Source: DASSQJ01 sp963726295 | GTDB taxonomy: Bacteria; Actinomycetota; Actinomycetes; Actinomycetales; Dermatophilaceae | Direction of reading: 5' to 3' | DNA length: 64,000 nucleotides | NCBI GenBank assembly: GCA_963726295.1 | Contig: CAVSBW010000001.1 | Coordinates: forward strand, 1,012,431 to 1,076,430 | Shown: positions 29,278 to 37,292 of the stretch, one piece after another | Position numbering within the stretch: position 1 is the first letter of the stretch | Layout: each line of letters opens with the position of its first letter | Made by a program: the position numbers and the translations under genes | The notes under the pieces: model-generated | Database searches by the model: none | What the model saw: only the letters and a program-made list of their open reading frames with translations | Told to the model about the DNA's origin: nothing

Positions 29278-31581
29278 GTGACGCCCCTCGGAGCCGCACG
29301 AGCCCTCCAGGCCGCCGGTCGGCGTGGTGGGCGTCCCGCGACGCCGGCGCACGCGACGTGGTCGCGCCGCTACGCCCGGTGGACCGTCCGGTGGCGCTGG
29401 GTCGTCATCGCGGCCTGGGTGGGCATCCTCCTCGTGGCCGTGTACGGGCCGCGGCTGCCCACGAGCGGCAGCGAGACCGCGAGCGTGATCCCGCAGGAGA
29501 GTGCGGCGGTCGCGGCCGAGATCCGGTCCGTCGACCTCTTCGGGTACCCGCTGAACAGCCGCACGACCGTGGTCCAGCGCGACCCCCGGGGGCTCTCGCC
29601 GTTCGTGGAGGCGGAGTCCGTCCTCGACGCGCTGGCCTTGGACCAGACCACGCCCGACCCGCCCCTGCTCGGGGCGCTTCCGCTGACCAACGCCCTGCCC
29701 ATCCCGGGAGAGATGAACGAGCGGAACACGACTGTCCTGACCAACCTGTTCATGGACCCCCGAAGCAGCTTCGTCAGCCAGCGCCGGGCCGCGGAGCAGT
29801 ACCTCGCCCTCAACCTCGGCCGCCCCGAGGACCATGTCGTCGGCATCACCGGGTCGGTGCCGGCCCGGGCCGAGCAGGCGCGCATCGTCGAGGAGACCCT
29901 GCACCGGCTCGAGGTGCTCACCGTCCTGGCCATCATCGTCCTGGTGGCCGTGGCCTTCCGCTCGATCGTCGCCCCGGTCATCGCCCTCCTCGCGGCCGGG
30001 CTCGCCTACCTCGTGACGCTGCACGTCTCCGCGGCCGTCGCGGGCCTCGTCGGCGTCGCCGCGCCTCCCGAGCTCGAGCCGCTGCTCGTCGCGCTGCTCC
30101 TCGGGGTCGTCACCGACTACACGGTCTTCTACGTCACCGCGCTGCGCGCTCGGCTGTCCCGGACCGACGACCCCCACGAGGCGGTCGAGCTGGCGCTCGC
30201 CTCGTACACCCCGATCGTCGCGGTGGCCGGTCTCACGGTTGCGGCCGGGACCGGGGCGCTCCTCGCCGCCCGGTCCGACTTCTTCCGCAGCCTCGGACCG
30301 GCGATGACCCTGGCCATCACCATCGGACTGGTCGTGTCGGTCACTCTCGTGCCCGCGCTCGTCGCCGTCCTGGGTCCGAAGATGTTCTGGCCCGGTCGGC
30401 TCCTGCCGCGACGGGTCCTGGCCGCCCTCGGCCTTCCGGAGTTCCGCCGCGAGCTCGCAGGGAGCAGCCGGCTGATGCGCCGCCTCACCCGTCCGCGCAC
30501 CGCTGCCTGGGTCCTCGCGGCGACCACGGTGGTCCTCGTCCTCGCGTCGCTCCCCCTGGCGTCGATGCGGCTCGGGGTGGGCTTCACGAGCTCGTTGCCG
30601 GACGACAACCCGGTGAAGAGGGCGGCGGCGGCCGCCGCGGAGGGTTTCGCGCCCGGCGTCGCCTCACCGACGACGATCCTGATCGAGCGCCCCGGTCTGG
30701 CCGACGATCTCGGGGCACTCTCGGCCTTCCAGACGGACCTCGAGGACGAGCCGGGCGTGGCAATGGTCCTCGGTCCGGCCCAGAACTTCGTCCAAAAGCC
30801 GTTCGGGGTGGTCCTGTCGCGCGACGGCACGGCGGCCCGGATCCTCGTCGTCTTCGACCACGACCCCCTGGGGGCCACGGCCATCGCCGACCTCTCGGCC
30901 ATGCGGGAGGCCGTGCCCGACGCGGCGGCGCGGGCGGGGCTCACGGGGGCTCGGATCAGCTTCGCCGGCGACACCGCCATCGCGGAGGGCCTGGTCTCCT
31001 CGACGGTCCGCGACCTGTCCCGCATCGCGATCGTCGCGGTCGCGGTGAACCTGCTGCTCCTCGTCATGTTCCTGCGCGCTCTGCTCGCCCCCGTCCTGCT
31101 CCTCGCGTGCAGCGTGCTCGCCCTCACCGCGTCGCTCGGGCTGGCCAACCTGGTGTTCGCCGATCCCGAGGCCGGCGCGGGCATCACGTTCTACGTCCCC
31201 TTCGCTGCCGCGGTGCTCCTGGTGTCGCTCGGCTCGGACTACAACATCTTCGGGGTGGGGCGGGTGTGGGACGAGGCGGCGCGCAGACCGATCCGCGACG
31301 CCGTCGTCCGGGCCTTCCCGGAGACGAGCTCGGCCATCACGACCGCCGGGATCACCCTCGCGGCGAGCTTCGGGATGCTGGCCGTCATCCCGCTCAGCCC
31401 CTTCCGCGAGCTCGGGTTCGTCATGGTCGTCGGCATCCTCATGGACGCCTTCGTCGTCCGCACCCTCCTCGTCCCCTGCCTCCTCACCGTTCTCGGACGC
31501 CACGCACGGTGGCCAGCCCGAGGAGTCGCCGCCGCCGACGTCGCCGACGATGTCGACGAGGACGTCGCGGCGACCTCCTGA
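29278..31581 (+). CDS. MMPL/RND-family transporter
   Basis: 767 aa. It has two repeats of one N-terminal membrane helix, a periplasmic loop and a bundle of five helices, about 12 segments in total. The proton-relay type segments GVVTDYTVFYVTALR (near 280) and SLGSDYNIFGVGRVWDEA (near 650) contain the paired Asp-Tyr characteristic of MMPL proteins. Members export lipids, pigments or drugs; the substrate here is unknown. GTG 29278 precedes a basic leader of about 35 residues. Convergent with fadB. Confidence 0.88.
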   Translation: MTPLGAARALQAAGRRGGRPATPAHATWSRRYARWTVRWRWVVIAAWVGILLVAVYGPRLPTSGSETASVIPQESAAVAAEIRSVDLFGYPLNSRTTVVQRDPRGLSPFVEAESVLDALALDQTTPDPPLLGALPLTNALPIPGEMNERNTTVLTNLFMDPRSSFVSQRRAAEQYLALNLGRPEDHVVGITGSVPARAEQARIVEETLHRLEVLTVLAIIVLVAVAFRSIVAPVIALLAAGLAYLVTLHVSAAVAGLVGVAAPPELEPLLVALLLGVVTDYTVFYVTALRARLSRTDDPHEAVELALASYTPIVAVAGLTVAAGTGALLAARSDFFRSLGPAMTLAITIGLVVSVTLVPALVAVLGPKMFWPGRLLPRRVLAALGLPEFRRELAGSSRLMRRLTRPRTAAWVLAATTVVLVLASLPLASMRLGVGFTSSLPDDNPVKRAAAAAAEGFAPGVASPTTILIERPGLADDLGALSAFQTDLEDEPGVAMVLGPAQNFVQKPFGVVLSRDGTAARILVVFDHDPLGATAIADLSAMREAVPDAAARAGLTGARISFAGDTAIAEGLVSSTVRDLSRIAIVAVAVNLLLLVMFLRALLAPVLLLACSVLALTASLGLANLVFADPEAGAGITFYVPFAAAVLLVSLGSDYNIFGVGRVWDEAARRPIRDAVVRAFPETSSAITTAGITLAASFGMLAVIPLSPFRELGFVMVVGILMDAFVVRTLLVPCLLTVLGRHARWPARGVAAADVADDVDEDVAATS

Positions 31582-31589
31582 GGCGGCGG

Positions 31590-33707
31590 TCAGTCCGCCG
31601 GGACGCTGGCGGCGCCCTGGGGGAGGACGCGGCGGCCGAGCACCCGCTCGGTGTACCCCTCGCGGTCGAGCAGCGGGACGATCCCGCCGTTCCAGAACTG
31701 GAAACCGGCGCCGGTGATCATCGCCAGGTCGATGTCCATCGGCGCCTGGGCGACGCCCTCGGCGAGCATCAGCCCGACCTCCTCGGCCAGGGCCCCGAGC
31801 ACGCGGTCACGCACCTGATCCACGGTGAGCTCCACCGGGTCGGCGGGCCGCTCGCGCAGCGCCTCGACCTCCGGGTCGGGCACCGGTCGGCCGTCCGCCA
31901 TCCGGTACCAGCCCCGCTTCCCGGCCGCGACGAGGCGCTCCAGGCTCGGCGAGACGTAGAACCGGTCGCCGAACGCCCGGTGCAGCGTCTCGGTGTTGTG
32001 CAGCGCGATGGCCGGACCCACGAGCCCGAGCAGCACGAACGGCGCCATGGGGGCGAGCCCGGCGACCGCGCGGTCGGCCACCTCGACGGGTGTGCCCTCG
32101 TCGACGACCCGCGAGTACTCGCCCATGAAGCGTCCGAGCAGCCGGTTGACGATGAACGAGGCCGAGTCCCTCGCGCGCACGCAGGTCTTGCCCAGCCCGC
32201 GGCCGACGGCGAAGCCGGTGGCCAGGGTGGCGTCGTCGGTGCGCTCGCCGGGGATCACCTCGAGCAGCGGCATCACCGCGACCGGGTTGAAGAAGTGCAG
32301 CCCGACCACGCGCTCGGGATGGGCCAGGTCGCTCGCCATCTCGGTGATGGACAGCGATGAGGTGTTGGTGGCGAGCACGCACTCCTCGGAGACCACGGCC
32401 TCGACCTCGGCGAACACCTGCCGCTTGACGTCCATCTCCTCGAACACCGCCTCGATGACGAGGTCGGCGTCGGAGAAGCCGGCCTTGCTCGTCGAGCCGG
32501 TGACCAGGCCCTTGAGGAACGCGGCCTTGTCCGGCGAGATCCGGCGCTTCTCGAGGAGTCCGTCGACCTCCCGGTGCACGTACCCGACGCCCTGGGTGAC
32601 GCGCTGCTCGTCGAGGTCGGTCATGACGACGGGTACGCCCAGGCGCCGCGCGAAGAGCAGCGCGAGCTGGCTGGCCATGAGCCCGGCGCCCACGACCCCG
32701 ACCTTGGTGACCGGCCGGGCGAGCTCGCGGTCTGGCGCACCCGCTGGACGCTTGGCGCGCTTCTGCACGAGGTCGAAGGCGTAGAGCCCGGCCCGCAGCT
32801 CGTCGGTCATGATGAGGTCGGCGCCGGCCTCGTCCTCGGCGGCGAAGGCGTCGTCACGGGTGGCGGTGCGGGCCGCGCGCACGAGTTCCACGGCGCGCAA
32901 GGCACCGGGGGCCCGTCCGGCGGTCTTGGCCAGGACGCCCTTCCGGGCGGCGTCGCACGCCGCGTCCCACGCCTGCGCGTCGCGGTCCACCTCCGGGCGC
33001 TCGACCCGGACGTCGCCGGTGACGACGGCGGCGGCCCAGCGCAGCGAGTCCTCGAGGAAGTCGGCGGGCTCGAGCAGCACGTCGGCGATGCCGAGCGCGG
33101 CCACCTCGCGGGCCCTCAGCATCCGGTTCTGTGACAGGGGGTTCTCGACGATCACCGTCAGCGCCTTCTCGGGCCCGATGAGGTTCGGCAGCAGGTAACA
33201 GCCGCCCCACGCCGGCACCAACCCGAGGAAGGTCTCGGGGAGCGCGAAGGCGGGCAGCGCCCCCGAGACGGTCCGGTAGTCGCAGGCGAGCGCGAGCTCG
33301 ACCCCGCCGCCCATCGCCGCACCGTTCACGAAGGCGAACGTCGGCACCGGCAGGTCCATGAGCGTGGCGAAGGCGCGGTGGCCGTCGCGGACGCCGGGGA
33401 GCGCCTGCTCGCGTCGGGTGACGAACGGGACGGTGGACAGGTCGAAGCCCACCGCGAAGACGAAGGGCTTGCCGGTGACCCCGACGGCCTGGATCTCCCC
33501 GGCCTCTGCGCGCTCCCGGAGGCCGTCGAGGGTGTCCTGGAGGCCGGCGATGCCCTCGGGGCCGAACGTGTTGGGACGGGTGTGGTCCTTGCCGTTGTCG
33601 AGCGTGACCAGGGCGAGGGTGCCGGCCCCGCCGGGCAGCGCGACGTCCTGCACGGGGGTGCGGGTGACGACCTCGGTGGGCACCTGGGGGGCCTCGGTGG
33701 TGGTCAT
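31590..33707 (-). CDS. fadB: Fatty acid oxidation complex alpha subunit
   Basis: 705 aa. An N-terminal enoyl-CoA hydratase domain (AFVNGAAMGGGVELALACDYR; ETFLGLVPAWGG) is followed by the NAD-binding domain of 3-hydroxyacyl-CoA dehydrogenase (VGVVGAGLMASQLALLFAR near 337) and its C-terminal domain (GLHFFNPVAVMPLLEVI, catalytic His in LHFFNP). It hydrates and then oxidises acyl-CoA intermediates in beta-oxidation. The start is 3 nt after the fadA stop, so the pair is a fadA-fadB operon encoding the trifunctional complex. Confidence 0.93.
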   Translation of the reverse strand: MTTTEAPQVPTEVVTRTPVQDVALPGGAGTLALVTLDNGKDHTRPNTFGPEGIAGLQDTLDGLRERAEAGEIQAVGVTGKPFVFAVGFDLSTVPFVTRREQALPGVRDGHRAFATLMDLPVPTFAFVNGAAMGGGVELALACDYRTVSGALPAFALPETFLGLVPAWGGCYLLPNLIGPEKALTVIVENPLSQNRMLRAREVAALGIADVLLEPADFLEDSLRWAAAVVTGDVRVERPEVDRDAQAWDAACDAARKGVLAKTAGRAPGALRAVELVRAARTATRDDAFAAEDEAGADLIMTDELRAGLYAFDLVQKRAKRPAGAPDRELARPVTKVGVVGAGLMASQLALLFARRLGVPVVMTDLDEQRVTQGVGYVHREVDGLLEKRRISPDKAAFLKGLVTGSTSKAGFSDADLVIEAVFEEMDVKRQVFAEVEAVVSEECVLATNTSSLSITEMASDLAHPERVVGLHFFNPVAVMPLLEVIPGERTDDATLATGFAVGRGLGKTCVRARDSASFIVNRLLGRFMGEYSRVVDEGTPVEVADRAVAGLAPMAPFVLLGLVGPAIALHNTETLHRAFGDRFYVSPSLERLVAAGKRGWYRMADGRPVPDPEVEALRERPADPVELTVDQVRDRVLGALAEEVGLMLAEGVAQAPMDIDLAMITGAGFQFWNGGIVPLLDREGYTERVLGRRVLPQGAASVPAD

Positions 33708-33710
33708 GGG

Positions 33711-34922
33711 TCAGGCCTCCGTGCCGTGGTCGACGTGGTTCGGGTTCTCCCAGATGACGGCGCCGCCCATCCCGATGCCGATGCACATCGCGGTGAGGCC
33801 GTACTGCACCTCGGGGTGCTCCTCGAACTCGCCGGCCAGCTGGTTCATCAGGCGGATGCCGGAGGAGGCGAGCGGGTGCCCGGTGGCGATGGCGCCACCC
33901 CACGGGTTCACCCGCTCGTCGTGGTCGGCGATGCCGAAGTGGTCGAGGAAGGACAGCACCTGCACCGCGAACGCCTCGTTGAGCTCGAAGAGCCCGATGT
34001 CGTCGATGGTCAGACCGGCCTTGGCCAGTGCCTTCTCGGTGGCGGGGACCGGTCCGTACCCCATCACCTCGGGCTCGACACCGACGAAGGCGTACGACAC
34101 CATCCGCATCCGCACGGGGAGCCCGAGCTCGTCGGCGGCCTCCTGCGAGGCGAGGATGCACGCGGTGGCACCGTCGTTGAGCCCGGCGGCGTTGCCGGCC
34201 GTCACCCGTCCGTGCGGGCGGAAGGGCGTGCGCAGCCCGGCGAGCTCCTCCATCGTCGTCCCGGGACGCGGGGGCTCGTCGACGGTGGCCAGGCCCCACC
34301 CCTTCTCGACGTGGCGGGTCGCGACCGCCACGAGGTCGGGCTGGATCTTGTCGGCCGCGTACGCCGCGGCCAGCTTGTGCTGGCTGCGGACGGCGAAGGC
34401 GTCGCAGCGCCTCCGCGTGAGCTCGGGGTAGCGGTCGTGGAGGTTCTCGGCCGTCTTGCCCATGACGAGGGCGGACTCGTCGACGAGCTTCTCGGCGACG
34501 ATGCGCGGGTTGGGGTCGACGCCCTCACCCATCGGGTGACGACCCATGTGCTCGACCCCGCCGGCGACGGCGACGTCGATGGCACCCACCCCGATCGACG
34601 ACGCGAGGTTGGTGACCGCGGTCATGGCACCGGCGCACATCCGGTCGACCGAGTACCCGGGGGTCGTCGTCGGGAGGCCGGACAGGAGCGCGCCCAGCCG
34701 GCCGAGGGTGAGCCCCTGGTCGCCGATCTGGGTGGTCGCCGCGATGGCGACCTCCTCGACACGGTCCTTGGGGAGCTCGGGGTGGCGGCGCAGCAGCTCG
34801 CGGACGCACTTGATGACGAGGTCGTCGGCGCGGGTCTGGGCGTACATGCCCTTCTCGCCGGCCTTGCCGAAGGGGGTGCGGACGCCGTCGACGAAGACGA
34901 CGTCCTGGAGGGTGCGGGGCAC
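33711..34922 (-). CDS. fadA: Acetyl-CoA C-acyltransferase (3-ketoacyl-CoA thiolase)
   Basis: 403 aa. The nucleophile cysteine is in DRMCAGAMTAV (near 95), the His in GGAIATGHPLASSGIRL, and the second Cys in MCIGIGMGGAVIWEN; NAAGLNDGATACIL and NEAFAVQVL are also present. It cleaves 3-ketoacyl-CoA to acetyl-CoA and a shortened acyl-CoA. GTG 34922 has a strong AGGAGG Shine-Dalgarno 7 nt upstream. A palindromic operator lies about 65 bp upstream. Confidence 0.94.
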   Translation of the reverse strand: MPRTLQDVVFVDGVRTPFGKAGEKGMYAQTRADDLVIKCVRELLRRHPELPKDRVEEVAIAATTQIGDQGLTLGRLGALLSGLPTTTPGYSVDRMCAGAMTAVTNLASSIGVGAIDVAVAGGVEHMGRHPMGEGVDPNPRIVAEKLVDESALVMGKTAENLHDRYPELTRRRCDAFAVRSQHKLAAAYAADKIQPDLVAVATRHVEKGWGLATVDEPPRPGTTMEELAGLRTPFRPHGRVTAGNAAGLNDGATACILASQEAADELGLPVRMRMVSYAFVGVEPEVMGYGPVPATEKALAKAGLTIDDIGLFELNEAFAVQVLSFLDHFGIADHDERVNPWGGAIATGHPLASSGIRLMNQLAGEFEEHPEVQYGLTAMCIGIGMGGAVIWENPNHVDHGTEA

Positions 34923-34985
34923 GGGTGGGCCTCCTGGTCCGGGAACGGGGCAGTGCCGGCAGGGCCGGGCACGTCACCCGATGCT

Positions 34986-35003
34986 ACTAAGCGGGCGCTT
35001 AGT
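34986..35003. promoter_or_regulatory. Inverted-repeat operator upstream of fadA
   Basis: ACTAAGCGGGCGCTTAGT is a perfect 8-2-8 inverted repeat, the size of TetR-family operators that control fatty-acid genes. On the minus strand TAGCAT directly follows it as a possible -10 for fadA. It is also about 40 bp upstream of the divergent -10 for the gene at 35055, so it might act on both. Confidence 0.65.
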
Positions 35004-35041
35004 CGCCTACGGCCGGGTCGCGTGAGGGTCGTCACCGTCGT

Positions 35042-35047
35042 TAGCGT
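35042..35047 (+). promoter_or_regulatory. Candidate leaderless -10
   Basis: TAGCGT ends 7 nt before GTG 35055. The in-frame GTG at 35046 overlaps the hexamer and is therefore rejected as start. Confidence 0.45.
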
Positions 35048-35054
35048 GGCGCCC

Positions 35055-35690
35055 GTGGACGACAGCACGTGGACGACCGTGGCGGACCTGCGAGAGCTCA
35101 CCGACCTCGTCGGCGAGCCCGGGGCGCGAGCGCGTGACAAGGAGCGCGACCGCCTGCTCCCGGTCGACCGCGACTGGCTCGCCGCCTCGCCCTTCTGCGT
35201 CCTCGCCACCGCCGACGCCGAGGGCCGCTGCGACGCCTCTCCCAAGGGCGACCCGGCGGGCTCCCTCGTCCACGTGCTCGACGACCGCACCATCGCGATC
35301 GCCGAGCGCCCGGGCAACAAGCGGATCGACGGCTACCGCAACGTGCTCGCGAACCCGCACGTCGGGCTGCTGTTCGTCATCCCGGGGCGGGGCGACACCC
35401 TGCGCGTCAACGGTCGTGCCCTCCTCGTCTCGGACGCGCCCTTCTTCGACGACCTCGTCGTCCGCGGACACCGGCCGGCGCTCGCGCTCGTCGTCGACGT
35501 CGACCAGGTCTTCTTCCACTGCGCCAAGGCGTTCCTGCGATCGGGGTTGTGGGACACCGCGACGTGGGAACCGACCGTGCGGGTCCCGCGTCGGGCCGTC
35601 ATCGCCCACGAGGTGGAGCCGGACGGCCGCACAATCGAGGAGCTCGACGACCACTCCGGCCCGTGCTATGCGGACGGCCTCTACGGCTGA
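35055..35690 (+). CDS. Pyridoxamine 5'-phosphate oxidase-like (FMN-binding split-barrel) protein
   Basis: 211 aa. The split-barrel core reads FCVLATADAEGRCDASPKGDPAGSLVHVLDDRTIAIAERPGNKRIDGYRNVLANPHVGLLFVIPG, the MSMEG_1061-type PNPOx-related pattern. It likely binds a flavin or F420, but neither ligand can be proved here. C-terminal region contains VDQVFFHCAKAFLRSGLW. It runs divergently from fadA and its last 10 nt overlap the end of the convergent VOC gene. Confidence 0.82.
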   Translation: MDDSTWTTVADLRELTDLVGEPGARARDKERDRLLPVDRDWLAASPFCVLATADAEGRCDASPKGDPAGSLVHVLDDRTIAIAERPGNKRIDGYRNVLANPHVGLLFVIPGRGDTLRVNGRALLVSDAPFFDDLVVRGHRPALALVVDVDQVFFHCAKAFLRSGLWDTATWEPTVRVPRRAVIAHEVEPDGRTIEELDDHSGPCYADGLYG

Positions 35691-36085
35691 GCCGGCTCGG
35701 CGGCGGGCGCCATGAGCTGGACGAGGTTTCCGCAGGTGTCGTCGAGGACGGCCGTGACGACGGGCCCCATCGGTGTCGGGGGCTGGGTGAAGTGGACCCC
35801 GAGACCGAGCAGCCGCTCGTGCTCGGCCTCGACGTCCGCGACGCCGAAGACGGCCACCGGGATGCCGTCGGCCGCCATCGCGCGCTGGAACGTGACGGCG
35901 GCTGGGTGGGCGTTCGGCTCCAGGACGAGCTCGACCCCGTCCGTGGCCTCCGGGCTGACGACGGTCAGCCACCGGTGCTCACCCATCGGGATGTCGTGCC
36001 GTAGCTGGAAGCCGAGCACGCGGGTGTAGAAGTCGGCGGCCGTGCTCTGGTCGACGACGAACACGCTGGTCAGGGCGATCTTCAC
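35681..36085 (-). CDS. VOC (glyoxalase/bleomycin resistance) family protein
   Basis: 134 aa. A beta-alpha-beta-beta-beta repeat fold is visible: IALTSVFVVDQSTAADFYTRVLGFQLRHD and VAVFGVADVEAEHERLLGLGVHF, ending DDTCGNLVQLMAP. Metal-ligand positions are only partly conserved, so the reaction is unknown. ATG overlaps the ArsR stop in ATGA, so it is translationally coupled to the regulator, and its ligand may be what the operon responds to. Confidence 0.85.
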   Translation of the reverse strand: MKIALTSVFVVDQSTAADFYTRVLGFQLRHDIPMGEHRWLTVVSPEATDGVELVLEPNAHPAAVTFQRAMAADGIPVAVFGVADVEAEHERLLGLGVHFTQPPTPMGPVVTAVLDDTCGNLVQLMAPAAEPAQP

Positions 36086-36381
36086 GGGTCGGTCCTCTCG
36101 TCAGGATGGTGCCAGCGCTCGCGGAGCGGGCGCAGGGGCGTGGTGTCGACGTCGTGCAGCCGGTAGCGGCCCTCCCGCCGGACCCGGACCAGCCCGGCCG
36201 CCTCGAGCACGTCGAGGTGTTGGGAGATCGCCTGCCGGCTCGAGGTCAGGCCGTGCGTGGCGGCCATCCGCCCGCACAGCTCGAACAGGGTCTGCCCGTC
36301 GCGCTCGACCAGCGCGTCGAGCAGGGCCCGGCGGGTGGGGTCGGCCAGGGCCTTGAACACCGCGTCGGAACCGTCGTCCAC
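36082..36381 (-). CDS. ArsR-family winged-helix repressor
   Basis: 99 aa. FKALADPTRRALLDALVERDGQTLFELCGRMAATHGLTSSRQAISQHLDVLEAAGLVRVRREGRYRLHD is the complete ArsR winged helix. The only cysteine is in ELCGRM, so a metal-thiol site of the classic ArsR type is not obvious; it belongs to the group often paired with VOC/SRPBCC genes. GTG 36381 is chosen because TAAGGT lies 7 nt upstream; the longer ATG 36399 start would lie upstream of the -10. Confidence 0.87.
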   Translation of the reverse strand: MDDGSDAVFKALADPTRRALLDALVERDGQTLFELCGRMAATHGLTSSRQAISQHLDVLEAAGLVRVRREGRYRLHDVDTTPLRPLRERWHHPDERTDP

Positions 36382-36388
36382 GCCTCGG

Positions 36389-36418
36389 ACCTTAGGCAAG
36401 CAGTCACTTGCATGTCAA
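36389..36418 (-). promoter_or_regulatory. Strong sigma-70-type promoter with operator for arsR-VOC
   Basis: On the minus strand TTGACA (36418-36413), an 18-nt spacer and TAAGGT (36394-36389) precede the leaderless GTG. The spacer contains the inverted repeat GCAAG-N6-CTTGC (36396-36411 region), which together with the adjoining CAAG half-site is a likely autoregulatory ArsR operator. Confidence 0.6.
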
Positions 36419-36434
36419 GCAGGTGGTCGTACGG

Positions 36435-37232
36435 TCAGGCACCTGCCCAGTCGTCCCACCCGGTCCACGACCACGTGGTCCGGGTGCCCACGTCGACGAA
36501 GCCCAGGGCGGCGTAGACGGAGTGGCCGAGTGGGCTGGAGACGAGGACGGCATCGGTGACAGCACGGTCCTGCGCCGTGGCCAGCACCGCCGCGGTCACC
36601 GCCGCGCCGATGCCGCGTCCTCGGTCCTCCTCGCGGACGGCGACGTTCGAGACGACCACGCGCCCGCCCTCCGAGAAGCCCTGCGCGGCACCCAGCACCC
36701 GGTCGTCCTCCACGACGAACGCGGTGACGTCGTGGCCGGTCGAGAGGTGGTCCTGCAGCGACAGCAGGACCTGCACCATCTCCTCCGGACCACCGAAGCC
36801 GGCGACCATGGCCGCCATCACCTCCCGGCTCGCCCGGCTGTCGACGACGACGTGGTGCCGCCCCGGGCCCGGCAGCGCGGCGGGGAGGGCCAGGTGCATG
36901 ATCGGCTCTGACGACTCGGTGAGACCCGCGTGGCGCAGGGCGGACTCCAGGGCCGGCGACGTCGACCCCGGAGTCGTCGACCAGGCCCACGGGAGGCCGC
37001 GCGAGACGAAGTCCTCGACGACCTCGGCGACCAGCGCGTCGACGTCGTCGATCTCGTCGGGACGGGCCAACGCGGCCCCGTTGAGGAAGGACACCGGGTA
37101 CGGGGTCGACATGGCCCACACCCCGGGCCGGCTGCGGTCGACGACCCACTCGGGCCCGTGGGCCGTCACCTGCCGCGGGAACCGCTGCAGGGCCTCCTCG
37201 GCGAGACGCAGCCTGGGGTCGGTCACTGGCAC
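36435..37232 (-). CDS. GNAT family acetyltransferase
   Basis: 265 aa. The C-terminal half is a GNAT domain with the acetyl-CoA loop in VSNVAVREEDRGRGIGAAVTAAVLA and the closing strand SPLGHSVYAALGFVDVGTRTTW. The N-terminal half (FPRQVTAHGPEWVVDRSRPGVWAMSTPYPVSFLNG) looks like a degenerate GNAT repeat. Substrate unknown. GTG 37232 is chosen because TAGCGT (37245-37240 on the minus strand) lies 7 nt before it. Confidence 0.83.
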   Translation of the reverse strand: MPVTDPRLRLAEEALQRFPRQVTAHGPEWVVDRSRPGVWAMSTPYPVSFLNGAALARPDEIDDVDALVAEVVEDFVSRGLPWAWSTTPGSTSPALESALRHAGLTESSEPIMHLALPAALPGPGRHHVVVDSRASREVMAAMVAGFGGPEEMVQVLLSLQDHLSTGHDVTAFVVEDDRVLGAAQGFSEGGRVVVSNVAVREEDRGRGIGAAVTAAVLATAQDRAVTDAVLVSSPLGHSVYAALGFVDVGTRTTWSWTGWDDWAGA

Positions 37233-37292
37233 CCCGCGGACGCTACGGCCGGCGTCGAGGCCGGTCAACGCCCGCGGTCGGCCGCGCCGCGG

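Noticed and set aside
29358..32360. 1000-codon open frame on the plus strand over the MMPL gene and fadB
   Set aside because: It crosses two genes in other frames and is Arg/Pro/Gly-biased throughout.
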